Source of the DNA: CAVSQX01 sp963730225
Lineage (GTDB): Bacteria > Planctomycetota > Phycisphaerae > Tepidisphaerales > Tepidisphaeraceae
Direction: 5' to 3'
Length of the DNA stretch: 64,000 bases
Assembly: GCA_963730225.1 (NCBI GenBank)
Contig: CAVSQX010000001.1
Location: forward strand, 1,488,001-1,552,000
The stretch's first letter is position 1, and every line of letters starts with the position of its first letter. Shown here piece by piece: positions 1 through 8,981 of this stretch. The notes under the pieces were generated by a model. The model was not told the DNA's origin. It worked only from the letters and a program-made list of their open reading frames with translations, and did not search any database. A program made the translations under genes and the position numbers.

Positions 1-1283
1 ACGGCGTCGGAATTCTGAAGATCGCGCAGATTTGTTTTAACGATAATGTCGGGCCGCACGCCACGCCCTTCCAGCGGCGTTCCGTCGGGCAGTTGATCTT
101 CCCAGCTGGATAAATAGACAGTAACGCCGTTGCCCAATGAGTGCGGCATCGGCCGGCCGGAAGCGCCGAGAGTGATGTCGCCGATAAGCGTAGCCTTGGC
201 GCCGTATTTCATCATGAGCACAAATGACTCGGCGCTGCTGACGACCTTCGGCCCGATCAGCACCACGACTGGCTTGTCATAGCGCGGTGCATCCTTTCGC
301 GGTTCTACCGTCCGATCGAAAGGACCGGTCCATTCCCCGGCTTCCCGCACACGATCCTTTGAATACACGGTGGATTTTTCGACGAACCGCCCGGCCACCT
401 GCCGCGCAGCGTACTCATCGCCGCCGCCGTTGATGCGCGTATCGACGATGAGTGCCTTGGTATCCTTCATCTCATCCAGCGCGGCATCGAAGGCATCCGC
501 TTGCTCCTTGGTGCACTGCGAAAACAGGATGTATCCGATGCCGTCGTCAAAGCGGCCGGTGATGACGCCGCTGGACGATTCGCTCCAGCCGGGCACGGCC
601 TGAGCCAACGTCTGAATATTAATGTTTGGCGGTGATGAATTGGTGAAAGTGCCGATGCGAACATCGCCCGCTTCGACGGTGACGTGCAGATCCTCCGCCG
701 GCCGGAGCAAGTGAGCCGTCAACCGGGCGAATTCGTTGGCACTGCTCGCGGTCTCAAACGTGGCCAGGTGAAGCGCGATCTCTTTGAGCCAATCGATCTT
801 CCTCCGATCGCGGTAGGAATAGTCCTGGTCGATCGCCTGTGTCAGCGCTGCCAGCGCCGACTTGTTCTGCTCGGGCGTCACGTCCGGCGGCGCGGGCCCG
901 ACGCCAGCCGGGCGGGTCCAGAACTCAACCGGATACCATTCCGCGGGCTGACCGTTCTTACTGCTGAAGCCTTTGAACGTGTCGCTGTTGATGCTGAACC
1001 AGTAGTGATGTTCGGGTTTGAGCGCAACGGGCATGACAAAAGTCTTGTCGTCGAGCCATTTCGGGTCGCCCGTGACGTCGGGAAAACTGTCGCCCCCGCC
1101 GACAACGGAACGTCCGCGCGCGTTCATCGGCTGGTCGAACTCGATGCGAATCTCTTGTACGTCGGCAGCCATGTCCATCTGACCGTTATCCGGCCAGGTC
1201 ATCATGACCGTAGGGGTCGCCGCATTTGAGAACTGGGTGGCTGCGAGAAACAGCGCCAGGACGAAGGGAATTTGGCGCGTCAT
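1..1283 (-). CDS. S41 family (tail-specific) peptidase, C-terminus cut by window edge
   Basis: About 427 residues are visible and the frame stays open to the left edge. The start is ATG at 1283 with GGGAGG just upstream. The protein opens with a signal peptide (TRQIPFVLALFLAATQFSNA). Residues about 24-125 look like a bacterial Ig-like domain (QPMNARG, MPVALKPEHHYWF). The S41 protease core follows from about residue 135. The sequence KVVSSAESFVLMMKYG carries the expected catalytic Ser (about residue 350), and GRGVRPDIIV near the edge is typical of the family C-terminus. It should be a secreted serine peptidase acting in the periplasm or outside the cell. No PDZ domain is obvious, so it resembles the IRBP/tricorn-like S41 branch more than CtpA. 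The substrate is unknown. Confidence 0.85.
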   Translation of the reverse strand, partial: MTRQIPFVLALFLAATQFSNAATPTVMMTWPDNGQMDMAADVQEIRIEFDQPMNARGRSVVGGGDSFPDVTGDPKWLDDKTFVMPVALKPEHHYWFSINSDTFKGFSSKNGQPAEWYPVEFWTRPAGVGPAPPDVTPEQNKSALAALTQAIDQDYSYRDRRKIDWLKEIALHLATFETASSANEFARLTAHLLRPAEDLHVTVEAGDVRIGTFTNSSPPNINIQTLAQAVPGWSESSSGVITGRFDDGIGYILFSQCTKEQADAFDAALDEMKDTKALIVDTRINGGGDEYAARQVAGRFVEKSTVYSKDRVREAGEWTGPFDRTVEPRKDAPRYDKPVVVLIGPKVVSSAESFVLMMKYGAKATLIGDITLGASGRPMPHSLGNGVTVYLSSWEDQLPDGTPLEGRGVRPDIIVKTNLRDLQNSDA

Positions 1284-1439
1284 AACAGAACCTCCCGCCC
1301 AGACTATTCATAGGCCGGGCAGATTATCAGTGTAAGCGAAAAAGTCGGAATCTGCGACAGCCCGATTCGACGGTGTGGGTGCGCCACAGGCAGGGTCCCG
1401 ATCAGCGCGAGAGATCTCTAATCAGGTCGCGGTAGGGGT

Positions 1440-2687
1440 TCATATCTTGAGGCTTGTGTCGGCCCAGGTTACGGCCTGGCGATAGATTTCGGAGGTTGAC
1501 TCAACGGGCAGCTTCAGTTGCGAGAGCACCGCCGTGAGGCGAGCGGGAATGCCGCGCTCAAACGCTTGCGCCAAACTAAGAGCGCGGGAGAATGTGTTGT
1601 TGGCACCAGTAAAGCGGCTGTCAGGTCGTGGGGAAGCGGAATTTGCATGACTACTTCGCTCAAAGGACGATCGGTCAAGGCATCTCAGCGCCGAGAACAG
1701 GCCAAGCAGGAACAGATCCAGCTCGCGCATGTTCAAGCCCAGCGCCTGCGCCAGGAGTTCACAAAATCGGGCGCGGACCAGAGCGGTGACCACGAGCTCG
1801 GTCGGCTTGTCCTCACCCAGGGCGGCCAGTGCAATCAACGACGCCCACCTTCGCAGGGGCTTTTCTCCCAGCAGGGTGAGCGCTTGTTTAATTGACGTGA
1901 TGTTGTGGCTCATTCCCATCGAGGATGAATTGAGATACCGCAGCAGCTTGGTCGAGAGCGAGATGTCGTGCTTTACGACGTCTTCCAGGCTATCAAAGTT
2001 CAGGTTCGGAGCATTGACGACTTGAAGGAAGCGCAAGTAGTTTCGCTTGACGGCCGGGATGTCGCTCTGAGAAATGATCTGCGGTTTGCAGAAGAAGTAG
2101 CCTTGAAAGTAGCTGTATCCCAGGTCCAGCGCTTCGTCAAAATCTTCGTGCTTTTCGATTTTCTCGGCGAGCAAAAGCATGTTGCCGCCGCCGAACTGCT
2201 CAACGATCGATTTACGCCGAGCGCGGTCGCAGGCGAGGAAATCGATCTTCAGAATGTCGGCCAAGGCGATCAGCGGCTCGTACTTGGGGGAGAAGACGAA
2301 ATCGTCCAGTGCCAAAAGATAGCCCGCGGCCTTGACGGCGCGGCAGGCTTCTAAAACTTCCTCGTCCGGTTCGATCGTCTCCAGCACCTCGATAACGCCT
2401 GTGGAAGGTGAGAGCGCCTCGTATTCGGCGCTGATCAGAAGCTTGCGCGTGAAATTGATGAAGGCTTTCTTCTGCCCGGTGAGCTCGTTGAGTCCAATCA
2501 CATTAAGGCTGCTGTGGATGACGCGGCGGCTCGCCTGCTCGCCGTCGTCGTGGATGTAGGCGTTGGTCTGGCCGCTGGAACGATAGAGCAACTCGTAACC
2601 GAACACGTTCTTCTGACGGTCGAAGATCGGCTGCCGCCCGACAAAAACGGACGTGGCGGATTTTGAATTCTGCAACACTGCAACCAT
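1440..2687 (-). CDS. EAL-like plus HDOD signalling protein (YuxH/CdgJ type), with an internal double frameshift
   Basis: A longer reading to 2813 is open, but ATG 2687 has a good GAGGAG site and starts 10 bases after the upstream PilZ gene, so the two are probably co-transcribed. The N-terminus VFVGRQPIFDRQKNVFGYELLYRS is the degenerate EAL domain typical of YuxH proteins. The middle, LRFLQVVNAPNLNFDSLEDVVKHD, is HDOD. Between about 1580 and 1686 the coding frame is wrong for some 35 residues. The alternative frame there reads DALTDRPLSEVVMQIPLP, which is the expected family sequence, so two compensating indels flank this block. The protein should act in c-di-GMP-related or motility signalling without being an active phosphodiesterase. 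Family assignment is firm; the ligand is not known. Confidence 0.85.
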   Translation of the reverse strand: MVAVLQNSKSATSVFVGRQPIFDRQKNVFGYELLYRSSGQTNAYIHDDGEQASRRVIHSSLNVIGLNELTGQKKAFINFTRKLLISAEYEALSPSTGVIEVLETIEPDEEVLEACRAVKAAGYLLALDDFVFSPKYEPLIALADILKIDFLACDRARRKSIVEQFGGGNMLLLAEKIEKHEDFDEALDLGYSYFQGYFFCKPQIISQSDIPAVKRNYLRFLQVVNAPNLNFDSLEDVVKHDISLSTKLLRYLNSSSMGMSHNITSIKQALTLLGEKPLRRWASLIALAALGEDKPTELVVTALVRARFCELLAQALGLNMRELDLFLLGLFSALRCLDRSSFERSSHANSASPRPDSRFTGANNTFSRALSLAQAFERGIPARLTAVLSQLKLPVESTSEIYRQAVTWADTSLKI

Positions 2688-2697
2688 CGAAGGCTCC

Positions 2698-3900
2698 TCA
2701 TTGGGGTGCGACTGTGTCCGTGGTCCTGTCCAGATTCTCCAGAGAGCGAATGGCGGCTGTGCACAGCCCGGCCAGAATGTCCAATTGACGATGAACTTCG
2801 CCGGGTTCGGCATTCTTCAGAAGCGCGCCGAGAAGGTTCTGGGCGGCCGAGCTGATTTGGGGGAAACCATACCCCCCGGCTGAGCCTTTGAGATCCATGC
2901 AGAGTTTTTGAATCAGCGGCTCGGTGCCGCTGACGCCGATGAGACGCTCGATCTGCTTCAGCTGGCCGTCCAGGCGCCCCAGAAACCGGGTGATCAAGGG
3001 CCGCATGAGCTTGTCGGACCACATCCGGCTGACGATGGGCCGCTGCTCCTGGCCTTGTTGCGGCGCGGCCCGCAAATATTGCACGAGAAGCCTAAGCAGG
3101 TCTTCAAAAAGATACGGTTTGACGAGCAACGCCGTGAAACCGCGGTCGAGGGCTTCGAGCCGCGTCTCGTCCCGCTCGTCGGCGGTCATGGCGATGATCG
3201 GCCCGCTGTAGCCGCTCTGTCGCAGCGACTGGGCGATCTCGGGCCCCGACATTCCCGGCAGCCACATCGCCGACACGATCATGTCAAAGTGCACGCTGGA
3301 GACGATCTCCAGAGCATCGATTCCGCTGGGAGCGCTTTCGACCGTGACGCCAAGGCTGTTGAGATGAAACTTGAGAAGTTCCTGATCGTCGGCGGAGTCT
3401 TCGATGTGGAGAACTTTGCCCAGCAGTCGCGGCAGTTCGCTGCTAATGACTTCATCCGCGCCGGCCGCAGCGCCGCGCGGTACGAAGTCGCGCAACCGAA
3501 TTGGCCGCACGAACCGGACGCCGACGTCATGAATGTGGCCGCGAACGTGCGAGCAACGAACCACGGTTCCTTCCACATCGAAAGATTTGTTGTCGGCTGC
3601 GCGCAACGACACCGTGCAAGGCGTGCCGGAATAGAGAAACGTGCCGTGCAGGAAGCCGATTCCGGTCTTGCTGAGATTGCGCGTGCGAACCAAATAGTTT
3701 GAAATCGTTCCGCCGGGATGTCGCACCTGGACAAAAAGCAACGCCCGTTGGACGTAGCGCAGGCGCTCATCGCCTCGGCGTTCGGACGATTTCCGCGAAG
3801 GGGAACGGCTTTCCAACTCGGCGAGGATTTCCCCTTGTTCCTTTTGCGAAATCCGCAGGGTGTCCCTGCCGTCTGATCTGTCTGGAATCACGGAATCCAT
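2698..3900 (-). CDS. PilZ - receiver - HPt-like protein with missing phosphoacceptors
   Basis: The start at ATG 3900 is chosen because AAGGA lies 8 bases upstream; an in-frame ATG at 3972 lacks support. The product is about 400 residues. A PilZ domain (about 42-137; ERRGDERLRY, then NLSKTGIGF and VGVRFV) suggests c-di-GMP binding. A receiver domain follows (about 163-277). It keeps the acidic pair (HIEDSADD), the Thr (AMTADE, about 239) and the Lys (LVKPY, about 261), but the phosphorylated Asp is Ala (SAMWLPG, about 211). A C-terminal HPt-like helical domain (about 300-390) has MDLKGSAG, where the phospho-His position is Met (about 335). It is therefore probably a non-phosphorylated adaptor. 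The EAL/HDOD gene follows directly, so the pair likely works in one c-di-GMP pathway. Confidence 0.82.
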   Translation of the reverse strand: MDSVIPDRSDGRDTLRISQKEQGEILAELESRSPSRKSSERRGDERLRYVQRALLFVQVRHPGGTISNYLVRTRNLSKTGIGFLHGTFLYSGTPCTVSLRAADNKSFDVEGTVVRCSHVRGHIHDVGVRFVRPIRLRDFVPRGAAAGADEVISSELPRLLGKVLHIEDSADDQELLKFHLNSLGVTVESAPSGIDALEIVSSVHFDMIVSAMWLPGMSGPEIAQSLRQSGYSGPIIAMTADERDETRLEALDRGFTALLVKPYLFEDLLRLLVQYLRAAPQQGQEQRPIVSRMWSDKLMRPLITRFLGRLDGQLKQIERLIGVSGTEPLIQKLCMDLKGSAGGYGFPQISSAAQNLLGALLKNAEPGEVHRQLDILAGLCTAAIRSLENLDRTTDTVAPQ

Positions 3901-4506
3901 TCGATGATCCTTCAAAGGTACTCTCACATGGATACTCAACGGACATATCGGCACGAACGTGACGTGGTTCAACCAACGCGAAATCGGGAACGGGTGTCGG
4001 CCAATAATCCCACCGTTTTGCCGGGTCGCAACAATGCCGACAACGCCGATTCCAGATTTTTGCCGGTCCGAGCGGCGACGGACCAGGGCGTCGGGGCCGT
4101 TCCCGGAATAGAAGTGTCAAATTCAGAGTTGACTGGCCGTAGTAACCGGCGAGAACTCGGTTGCCTCTCCAGCGGTTATCGCGATTGTAATCCCCAAGGT
4201 GTCCCAGGCGCGAGCCCGTGGAATTGAACGCCGGCAACAATCCGACCTGCGGGCCTGGTCGTGTCGATCCGCACAGTTAAGACGCACAATCACAAGATGA
4301 TGCAACCCAGGAGCGTTCAATCGACCGCGGAATTCGTCCAGTTTGCCCTGGAGAGCAGCCGTTTTTTTACTGGATCACGCGACTCCGTAAAAACTCGGAC
4401 CCCTACTTCCGTTAAAACCCGCTTCCGCGTCACCCGGTGCCAAGTCTAAACTTCCGCTTTGCCGTCGATCAGCTCGATTGTCTGGTGGCATCCGTCGGAG
4501 AGCGAC
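3901..4506. other. 606-bp divergent intergenic region
   Basis: This region lies between the divergently transcribed PilZ/receiver gene and the response regulator gene. Short open frames exist on both strands, but none has a convincing ribosome site or recognisable protein. It presumably holds promoters for both sides. I see no clear RNA gene or repeat. Confidence 0.4.
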
Positions 4507-4917
4507 ATGCAGCGCGCGCGGGTTCTTCTGGCCGAAGATCATGCCGCGGTCGCCGCTCAACTGCGAACTCTGCTCGAATCGGAGTTCGAGGTGGTGGCGA
4601 CCGTAGCCGACGGCTACGGAATGATCGGCGCTTCCGAGGTGCTCAAGCCGGATGTCACCGTTACCGACATCGCCATGCCGGGTATGGACGGCATCGCTGC
4701 CGCCGTCTGGATTCTAAAGCGCGATCCTTCCGCACGCCTCGTGTTCGTGACCATTCATCAGGAGGCGGAAATCATGCAGCGAGCGCTGGAGCTGGGAGCC
4801 TTGGGCTACGTTTTGAAATCAACCGCCGGCGAAGAGCTTTTGCCAGCCGTTGAGGCCGCCCTGCGCGGACGCCATTTTGTGTCTTCAGTTTTCGCTTCAT
4901 CCGAAGGCGGTCCGTAG
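4507..4917 (+). CDS. single-domain response regulator (NarL-type receiver)
   Basis: 136 residues from ATG 4507, with GGAG 6-7 bases upstream; upstream in-frame starts have no such site. The receiver is complete: acidic pair at RVLLAEDHA, phosphoacceptor Asp54 in TDIAMPGMDG, Thr in FVTIHQ, and Lys104 in YVLKS. The sequence most resembles NarL/FixJ-type receivers, but the protein ends right after the receiver with no HTH output domain. It may act as a phosphate sink or protein-binding switch. Two small lipoprotein genes follow in the same direction (gaps of 45 and about 23 bases), suggesting an operon. Confidence 0.85.
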   Translation: MQRARVLLAEDHAAVAAQLRTLLESEFEVVATVADGYGMIGASEVLKPDVTVTDIAMPGMDGIAAAVWILKRDPSARLVFVTIHQEAEIMQRALELGALGYVLKSTAGEELLPAVEAALRGRHFVSSVFASSEGGP

Positions 4918-4962
4918 ACCCATCGGTCGACTTCGGGCCAACCGTGGGAAAGGAGAGCAAAA

Positions 4963-5331
4963 GTGAAAAGCGCACGCTTCTGGCCGGTAAACATCGGAGT
5001 TTTCGTCGGAGTCAGCTTGGCCAACTCCAGCGGGTGCGCCAGCAGCGGGCAGCAGCGATCGCTAGCGACCGTCCGGAGTTTGCAGGACCCGAAAACACAG
5101 ATTGGCGATGTGCACGCGCAAGTGGACAGGGATCTGGCCTCGATGCACGAGTTGCAGTCGACCAGTGACTTGCCTTTTTCGTTTAGCAAATTCTCCGCGG
5201 ACGTCGACCGGACTCAAGCCGAAGCCGACGACAACGCTGCCGTGCTGCACGCCGCGGGCAAAAAAGTGACCGACGAAATCGACACCGTCATGTCCGCGCT
5301 TCCGCAGAATCAATCGACTACCAGTCTATGA
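4963..5331 (+). CDS. small lipoprotein-like protein, weakly DUF2959-like
   Basis: 122 residues from GTG 4963, with AAGGAG 8 bases upstream. The N-terminus has a hydrophobic signal and a Cys context (SLANSSGCASSG) compatible with a lipoprotein, though the lipobox is atypical. The mature part is acidic and helical (VDRDLASMHELQSTSDLPFS, KFSADVDRTQAEADDN), resembling the start of DUF2959 proteins, but much shorter than the usual 200 or so residues. Function unknown. It sits between the receiver gene and another lipoprotein gene. Confidence 0.55.
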   Translation: MKSARFWPVNIGVFVGVSLANSSGCASSGQQRSLATVRSLQDPKTQIGDVHAQVDRDLASMHELQSTSDLPFSFSKFSADVDRTQAEADDNAAVLHAAGKKVTDEIDTVMSALPQNQSTTSL

Positions 5332-5354
5332 ACCGCCTCACATAGGAGAATATG

Positions 5355-5750
5355 ATGAAGTGTTTTGGTAAATCCGCCTTTTTGATAATGCTGGCCGCGA
5401 TAGCCTGCTCCTGCGGCCCGCAAGTCGTTCCCTCCTCCGGGCCGAGACCCCCAGGGTCCGCGGATCAGGTTACGATCTATCCGAGCAAGCCGCATCGGTA
5501 CGAGGAACTCGGCTTGCTTAGCCTGCCGATCACGCCCGATCTGGCGTGGGACCAAAATGGCGATGCGAATAAAGCGTTTGACACGCTGAAGGAGAAAGCC
5601 GCGGAAATGGGGGCAAACGGGCTTTTGCTCGATGTCGACGCCGGCAGAGACTCCATACTAACTCAAGCGGGCTATCACGGTCAGTTTTATGTCGTTCCTA
5701 TGAAGGACCATGTTGCCTATTCAGAAGCGATTTACGTTCTGAAGGAGTGA
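5355..5750 (+). CDS. small lipoprotein, possible YbjQ/RcsF-like fold
   Basis: 131 residues if started at the second of two adjacent ATGs (5352 and 5355); AGGAG at 5344 fits 5355 better. The N-terminus KCFGKSAFLIMLAAIACSCG is a lipoprotein signal with Cys at the cleavage site. The mature part (VTIYPSKPHRYEELGLL, KEKAAEMGANGLLLD) has the order of conserved positions of the RcsF/YbjQ/DUF4156 group: an opening beta strand, then a helix ending in GANGL. Probably an envelope lipoprotein; the exact role is unknown. Confidence 0.6.
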   Translation: MKCFGKSAFLIMLAAIACSCGPQVVPSSGPRPPGSADQVTIYPSKPHRYEELGLLSLPITPDLAWDQNGDANKAFDTLKEKAAEMGANGLLLDVDAGRDSILTQAGYHGQFYVVPMKDHVAYSEAIYVLKE

Positions 5751-5830
5751 CCTTGCGCGACGAAGAAACGACGCTGAAGTGCCAAAGGCAAAAGCTGTAG
5801 AGATCATTGTCATTTTACAAGGCTATGGTC

Positions 5831-5893
5831 ATGAGGAAGGCCATCGATGAAGCCACGAACAAGATCGAAGGTCGCGATGGCAGCAGCAACTGA
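5831..5893 (+). pseudogene. short coding remnant ending in GSSN, first of two copies
   Basis: Reads MRKAIDEATNKIEGRDGSSN then stop. It has no usable ribosome site of its own. It is clearly related to the 63-nt stretch at 9069-9131, which reads MKKAVDEAMKKLENPNGSSN then stop: same length, same stop, 11 of 20 residues identical. It is probably the 3' end of a lost gene. The parent gene is not identified; a sulfatase C-terminus is one guess. Confidence 0.35.
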
Positions 5894-5991
5894 CCCAATC
5901 GCCAGCAGGGCGGCGTCGGATGATCAGCCGGCTGAGACGCGGGTCACCATGAGATGAGTTCTGCGTTGCACTTTATGTTAGGAGGCTTCCG

Positions 5992-6096
5992 ATGATCGTC
6001 TCCCATAAATCGCCTTTTACAAACCATCATCGCAGGTTGATCTTCGCGATCATGACGATTGTCCTTATTTTGATGGGTTCCGCTCTATGTCGTTGA
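5992..6096 (+). CDS. 34-residue single-TM peptide or start of a broken secreted protein
   Basis: ATG 5992 follows a perfect AGGAGG (5980-5985) by 6 bases. The peptide has basic residues (NHHRRL) followed by a hydrophobic run (IFAIMTIVLILMGSALC), then stops. This is either a tiny membrane peptide or a signal peptide whose gene is frameshifted, because the +1 frame continues open to 6319. Nothing recognisable follows. Confidence 0.3.
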   Translation: MIVSHKSPFTNHHRRLIFAIMTIVLILMGSALCR

Positions 6097-6365
6097 CAAG
6101 AGAAAGAAGCCGACCGACGCACGGACTCGAGATCAGTACGATGCCAGTAGTTTTCCATTGTTTCGTGGACACAGCCAGCGACGACGGTACTCCCAAGCCG
6201 CCGTAGTTCCTGCTCGGAATCGCGACCATGCGGATTATATCTCTGTCGCCAAAGGCCGAAGTGTCAGACCCGGCGGAGAACGGCGTGACGAGGACCAATT
6301 AATTGGATTTGGACGGTGAGCGAAAGCGGATTAAAGCACCCAGAATAATTTGAAAGGAGCGCACT

Positions 6366-7955
6366 TTGAATCGGTTATCAACGATTGTGGGTTTGCTTGT
6401 GGCTTTGCTGGGCGCGTACGCATCGGCACAGGAACGCAAGCCGAACATTCTCGTCATCATGGGAGATGACATCGGGCTGACAAATGTTAGCGCTTACTCG
6501 ATGGGATTAATGGGGTATCAAACACCCAACATCGATCGCATCGCGCATGAAGGGATGATCTTCACGGATTATTACGCCGAGCAGAGTTGCACGGCGGGAC
6601 GATCGTCGTTCATCACCGGCCAATGCACTTTTCGCACCGGCCTGAGCAAAGTGGGAATTCCCGGCGCCACCGTCGGATTGCAAGCCAGAGACGCCACGAT
6701 GGCTGAGCTCCTGAAGCCTCTCGGCTATGCCACTGGACAGTTCGGGAAGAACCATCTTGGCGACCGGAATGAATACCTGCCGACTGTTCATGGTTTCGAT
6801 GAGTTCTTTGGCAATCTCTATCACCTTAACGCCGAGGAGGAGCCGGAGAATTTTAATTATCCAACCGATCCAAAATTCAAAGAAATGTTCGGTCCGCGCG
6901 GCGTGCTTAAATGCAAAGCCGCCGATGTGGATGATCCGACTGTCGATCCCCGCTTCGGCAAGGTTGGTAAACAAACAATCGAAGACACGGGCCCTCTCAC
7001 CAAAAAGCGCATGGAGACAATCGACGACGAAACCTCGGCCGCCGCTATAGATTTCATGCAGCGCCAGCACCAGGCTGGGAAACCATTCTTCTGCTGGTTC
7101 TGCTCTACGCGAATGCACCTGCGCACGCACGTGCGTGAGGAACATCGTGACAAGCCGGGCTTCACCGCCCGCACCGAATACGCCGACGGCATGATTGAGC
7201 ACGACAACACGGTTGGCTCGGTGATCAAAGCGCTGGATGACATGGGCATCGCCGACAACACCATCGTCATCTACACGACCGACAACGGCCCGCACATGAA
7301 CTCCTGGCCCGATGGTGCGATGACCCCGTTCCGCAGCGAGAAAGACACCAACTGGGAAGGCGCGTTTCGGGTGCCGTGCGCGATTCGCTGGCCCGGACAC
7401 ATAAAGGCCGGCACAGTGTCCAACGAAATCGTCAGCGGCCTGGATTGGTGCCCTACGTTACTGGCCGCGGCGGGCGACCCCACCGTGAAAGAAGACCTGC
7501 TGAAAGGGTACGACGCCGGCGATAAGCATTTCAAAGTCCATCTCGACGGCTTCAACCAGTTGCCCTACCTGACCGGCCAGGAACCCGACAGTGCACGCAA
7601 GTACTTCTTCTATTTCGACGACGATGGGGAAATCGTCGCGCTACGTTACGAAAACTGGAAAATCGTTTTCTTGGAACAGCGCGTTCCTGGAACGTTGCAG
7701 GTTTGGGCCGAGCCTTTTGTTGCTCTGCGCGTGCCGAAGCTCTTTGATCTGCATGCCGCTCCGTTTGAGCGCGCGGACATTACGTCCAATACCTACTACG
7801 ACTGGTTTATCGATCATGCGTACATCATGTACGGCGCCAACGCCGCTGTGGCGAAGTTCGCTGAGAGCTTCAAGGACTTTCCACCCAGCCAGCGCCCGCA
7901 GAGTTTCACGATCGACCAGGTGATGGAGAAGCTAAGGACGCCCACCGGTGACTGA
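6366..7955 (+). CDS. arylsulfatase (type I, FGly-dependent), secreted
   Basis: 529 residues from TTG 6366, supported by AAGGAG 7 bases upstream. A signal peptide (RLSTIVGLLVALLGAYASAQ) is followed directly by the sulfatase core: metal ligands in IMGDDIG (Asp34-Asp35), then SCTAGRSSFITG, where Cys75 of C-x-A-x-R is the residue converted to formylglycine. GKNHLGD, YTTDNGPH and the downstream RSEKDTNWEGAFR fit family positions. It should hydrolyse sulfate esters in the periplasm or outside the cell. It needs a formylglycine-generating enzyme that is not in this window. A HAD phosphatase gene follows in the same direction after 38 bases, a pairing suggestive of co-expression. Confidence 0.93.
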   Translation: MNRLSTIVGLLVALLGAYASAQERKPNILVIMGDDIGLTNVSAYSMGLMGYQTPNIDRIAHEGMIFTDYYAEQSCTAGRSSFITGQCTFRTGLSKVGIPGATVGLQARDATMAELLKPLGYATGQFGKNHLGDRNEYLPTVHGFDEFFGNLYHLNAEEEPENFNYPTDPKFKEMFGPRGVLKCKAADVDDPTVDPRFGKVGKQTIEDTGPLTKKRMETIDDETSAAAIDFMQRQHQAGKPFFCWFCSTRMHLRTHVREEHRDKPGFTARTEYADGMIEHDNTVGSVIKALDDMGIADNTIVIYTTDNGPHMNSWPDGAMTPFRSEKDTNWEGAFRVPCAIRWPGHIKAGTVSNEIVSGLDWCPTLLAAAGDPTVKEDLLKGYDAGDKHFKVHLDGFNQLPYLTGQEPDSARKYFFYFDDDGEIVALRYENWKIVFLEQRVPGTLQVWAEPFVALRVPKLFDLHAAPFERADITSNTYYDWFIDHAYIMYGANAAVAKFAESFKDFPPSQRPQSFTIDQVMEKLRTPTGD

Positions 7956-7993
7956 GCGGTTTGCCCCGCGTTTTCTATCCAAGGAGTGCCGTC

Positions 7994-8981
7994 ATGAAAG
8001 CTCGAGCGATTTCATACTCAGTCCTGAGTCTGGTCTTGTTATGTGCAACCCGGCTCCTTGCCCAGAGCGACCCGTTGCCTTCATGGAATGACGGCCCGAG
8101 CGAATCGGCGATTACCTCCTTCGTCGCGCGCGTGACGAAGGAGGGTTCGCCCGATTTTGTGAAGCCCGAAGATCGCATCGCCTGCTTCGACAACGACGGC
8201 ACGCTCTGGTGCGAGCAACCCATGTATTTTCAACTCCTCTTTGCCCTGGACCGCGTGAAAGCATCGCGCCAGAGCATCCGGAGTGGAAGGATAAGGAACC
8301 GTTCGCCTCATTGCTCAAGGGAGATGTGAAGGGCGCGCTCGCCGGCGGAGAACCGGCCATACTCCAGATCGTCGCGGCGACGCACACCGGCATGACCACC
8401 GATGAATTCCAGAAGATCGTGGCCGAGTGGATCACCACCGCCAAGCATCCCATCACCAAGCGACTTTACACCGACATGGTCTACCAACCGATGCTTGAGC
8501 TGCTTACGTACCTGCGCGCAGCGGCTTCAAGACATACATCGTGTCGGGCGGCGGGGTGGAGTTCATGCGCGCGTTCGCCGAAAAAACCTACGGAATTGCG
8601 CCCGAACAGGTCATCGGCAGCACCGGCGTCGTCAAGTTCGAGATGCGCGATGGCATGCCGGTGCTCGTCAAGGAAGCCAAAATCGACTTCGTTGATGACG
8701 GGCCGGGAAAGCCAGTGAACATTAACAAGTTCATCGGCCGCCGCCCGATTTTCGCATTTGGCAACTCCGACGGCGATCAACAAATGCTCGAGTGGACCAC
8801 CGGTGGCGACGGCCCGAGCTTCGCCGGTTTGGTCCATCACACCGACGCCGAGCGGGAATACGCCTACGACCGTGAATCTCACATTGGCAAGCTCGATAAA
8901 GCACTCGACGAAGCGGCCCAAAAAGGTTGGACCGTCGTCGATATGAAAAATGATTGGAAAACGATTTTCCCTGGCAACTAA
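7994..8981 (+). pseudogene. secreted HAD-family phosphatase, two frameshifts
   Basis: ATG 7994 has AAGGAG 8 bases upstream and opens with a signal peptide (KARAISYSVLSLVLLCATRL). HAD motif I is CFDNDGTLWCEQP. The frame is lost near 8262 and again near 8518. Each needs one extra base to restore homology: FALDRVKA continues as APEHPEWKDKEPF in the second frame, and LTYLRA continues as GFKTYIVSGGGVEF in the third. Motif II (YIVSGGG) and motif IV (GNSDGD) lie in the third segment. With the indels repaired it would be about 329 residues, a normal length. It is either a sequencing artefact or a recent pseudogene. It lies just downstream of the sulfatase. Confidence 0.8.

Larger units (their letters stand above)
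5751..6365. other. 615-bp region with gene remnants upstream of the sulfatase
   Basis: No full-length gene is visible. The region holds a 21-codon remnant (5831-5893), similar to one at 9069-9131, and a short membrane-peptide reading frame with a perfect AGGAGG site (5992-6096). After that small frame closes, the +1 frame (6089-6319) is open for about 77 codons. The protein that it encodes, Arg-rich and ending LIGFGR, is not recognisable. The overall look is of decayed genes. Confidence 0.4.

Noticed and set aside
3904..4227. Open frame in the divergent region
   Set aside because: No ribosome site, no recognisable protein, and other frames on both strands are about as long, as expected in GC-rich DNA.
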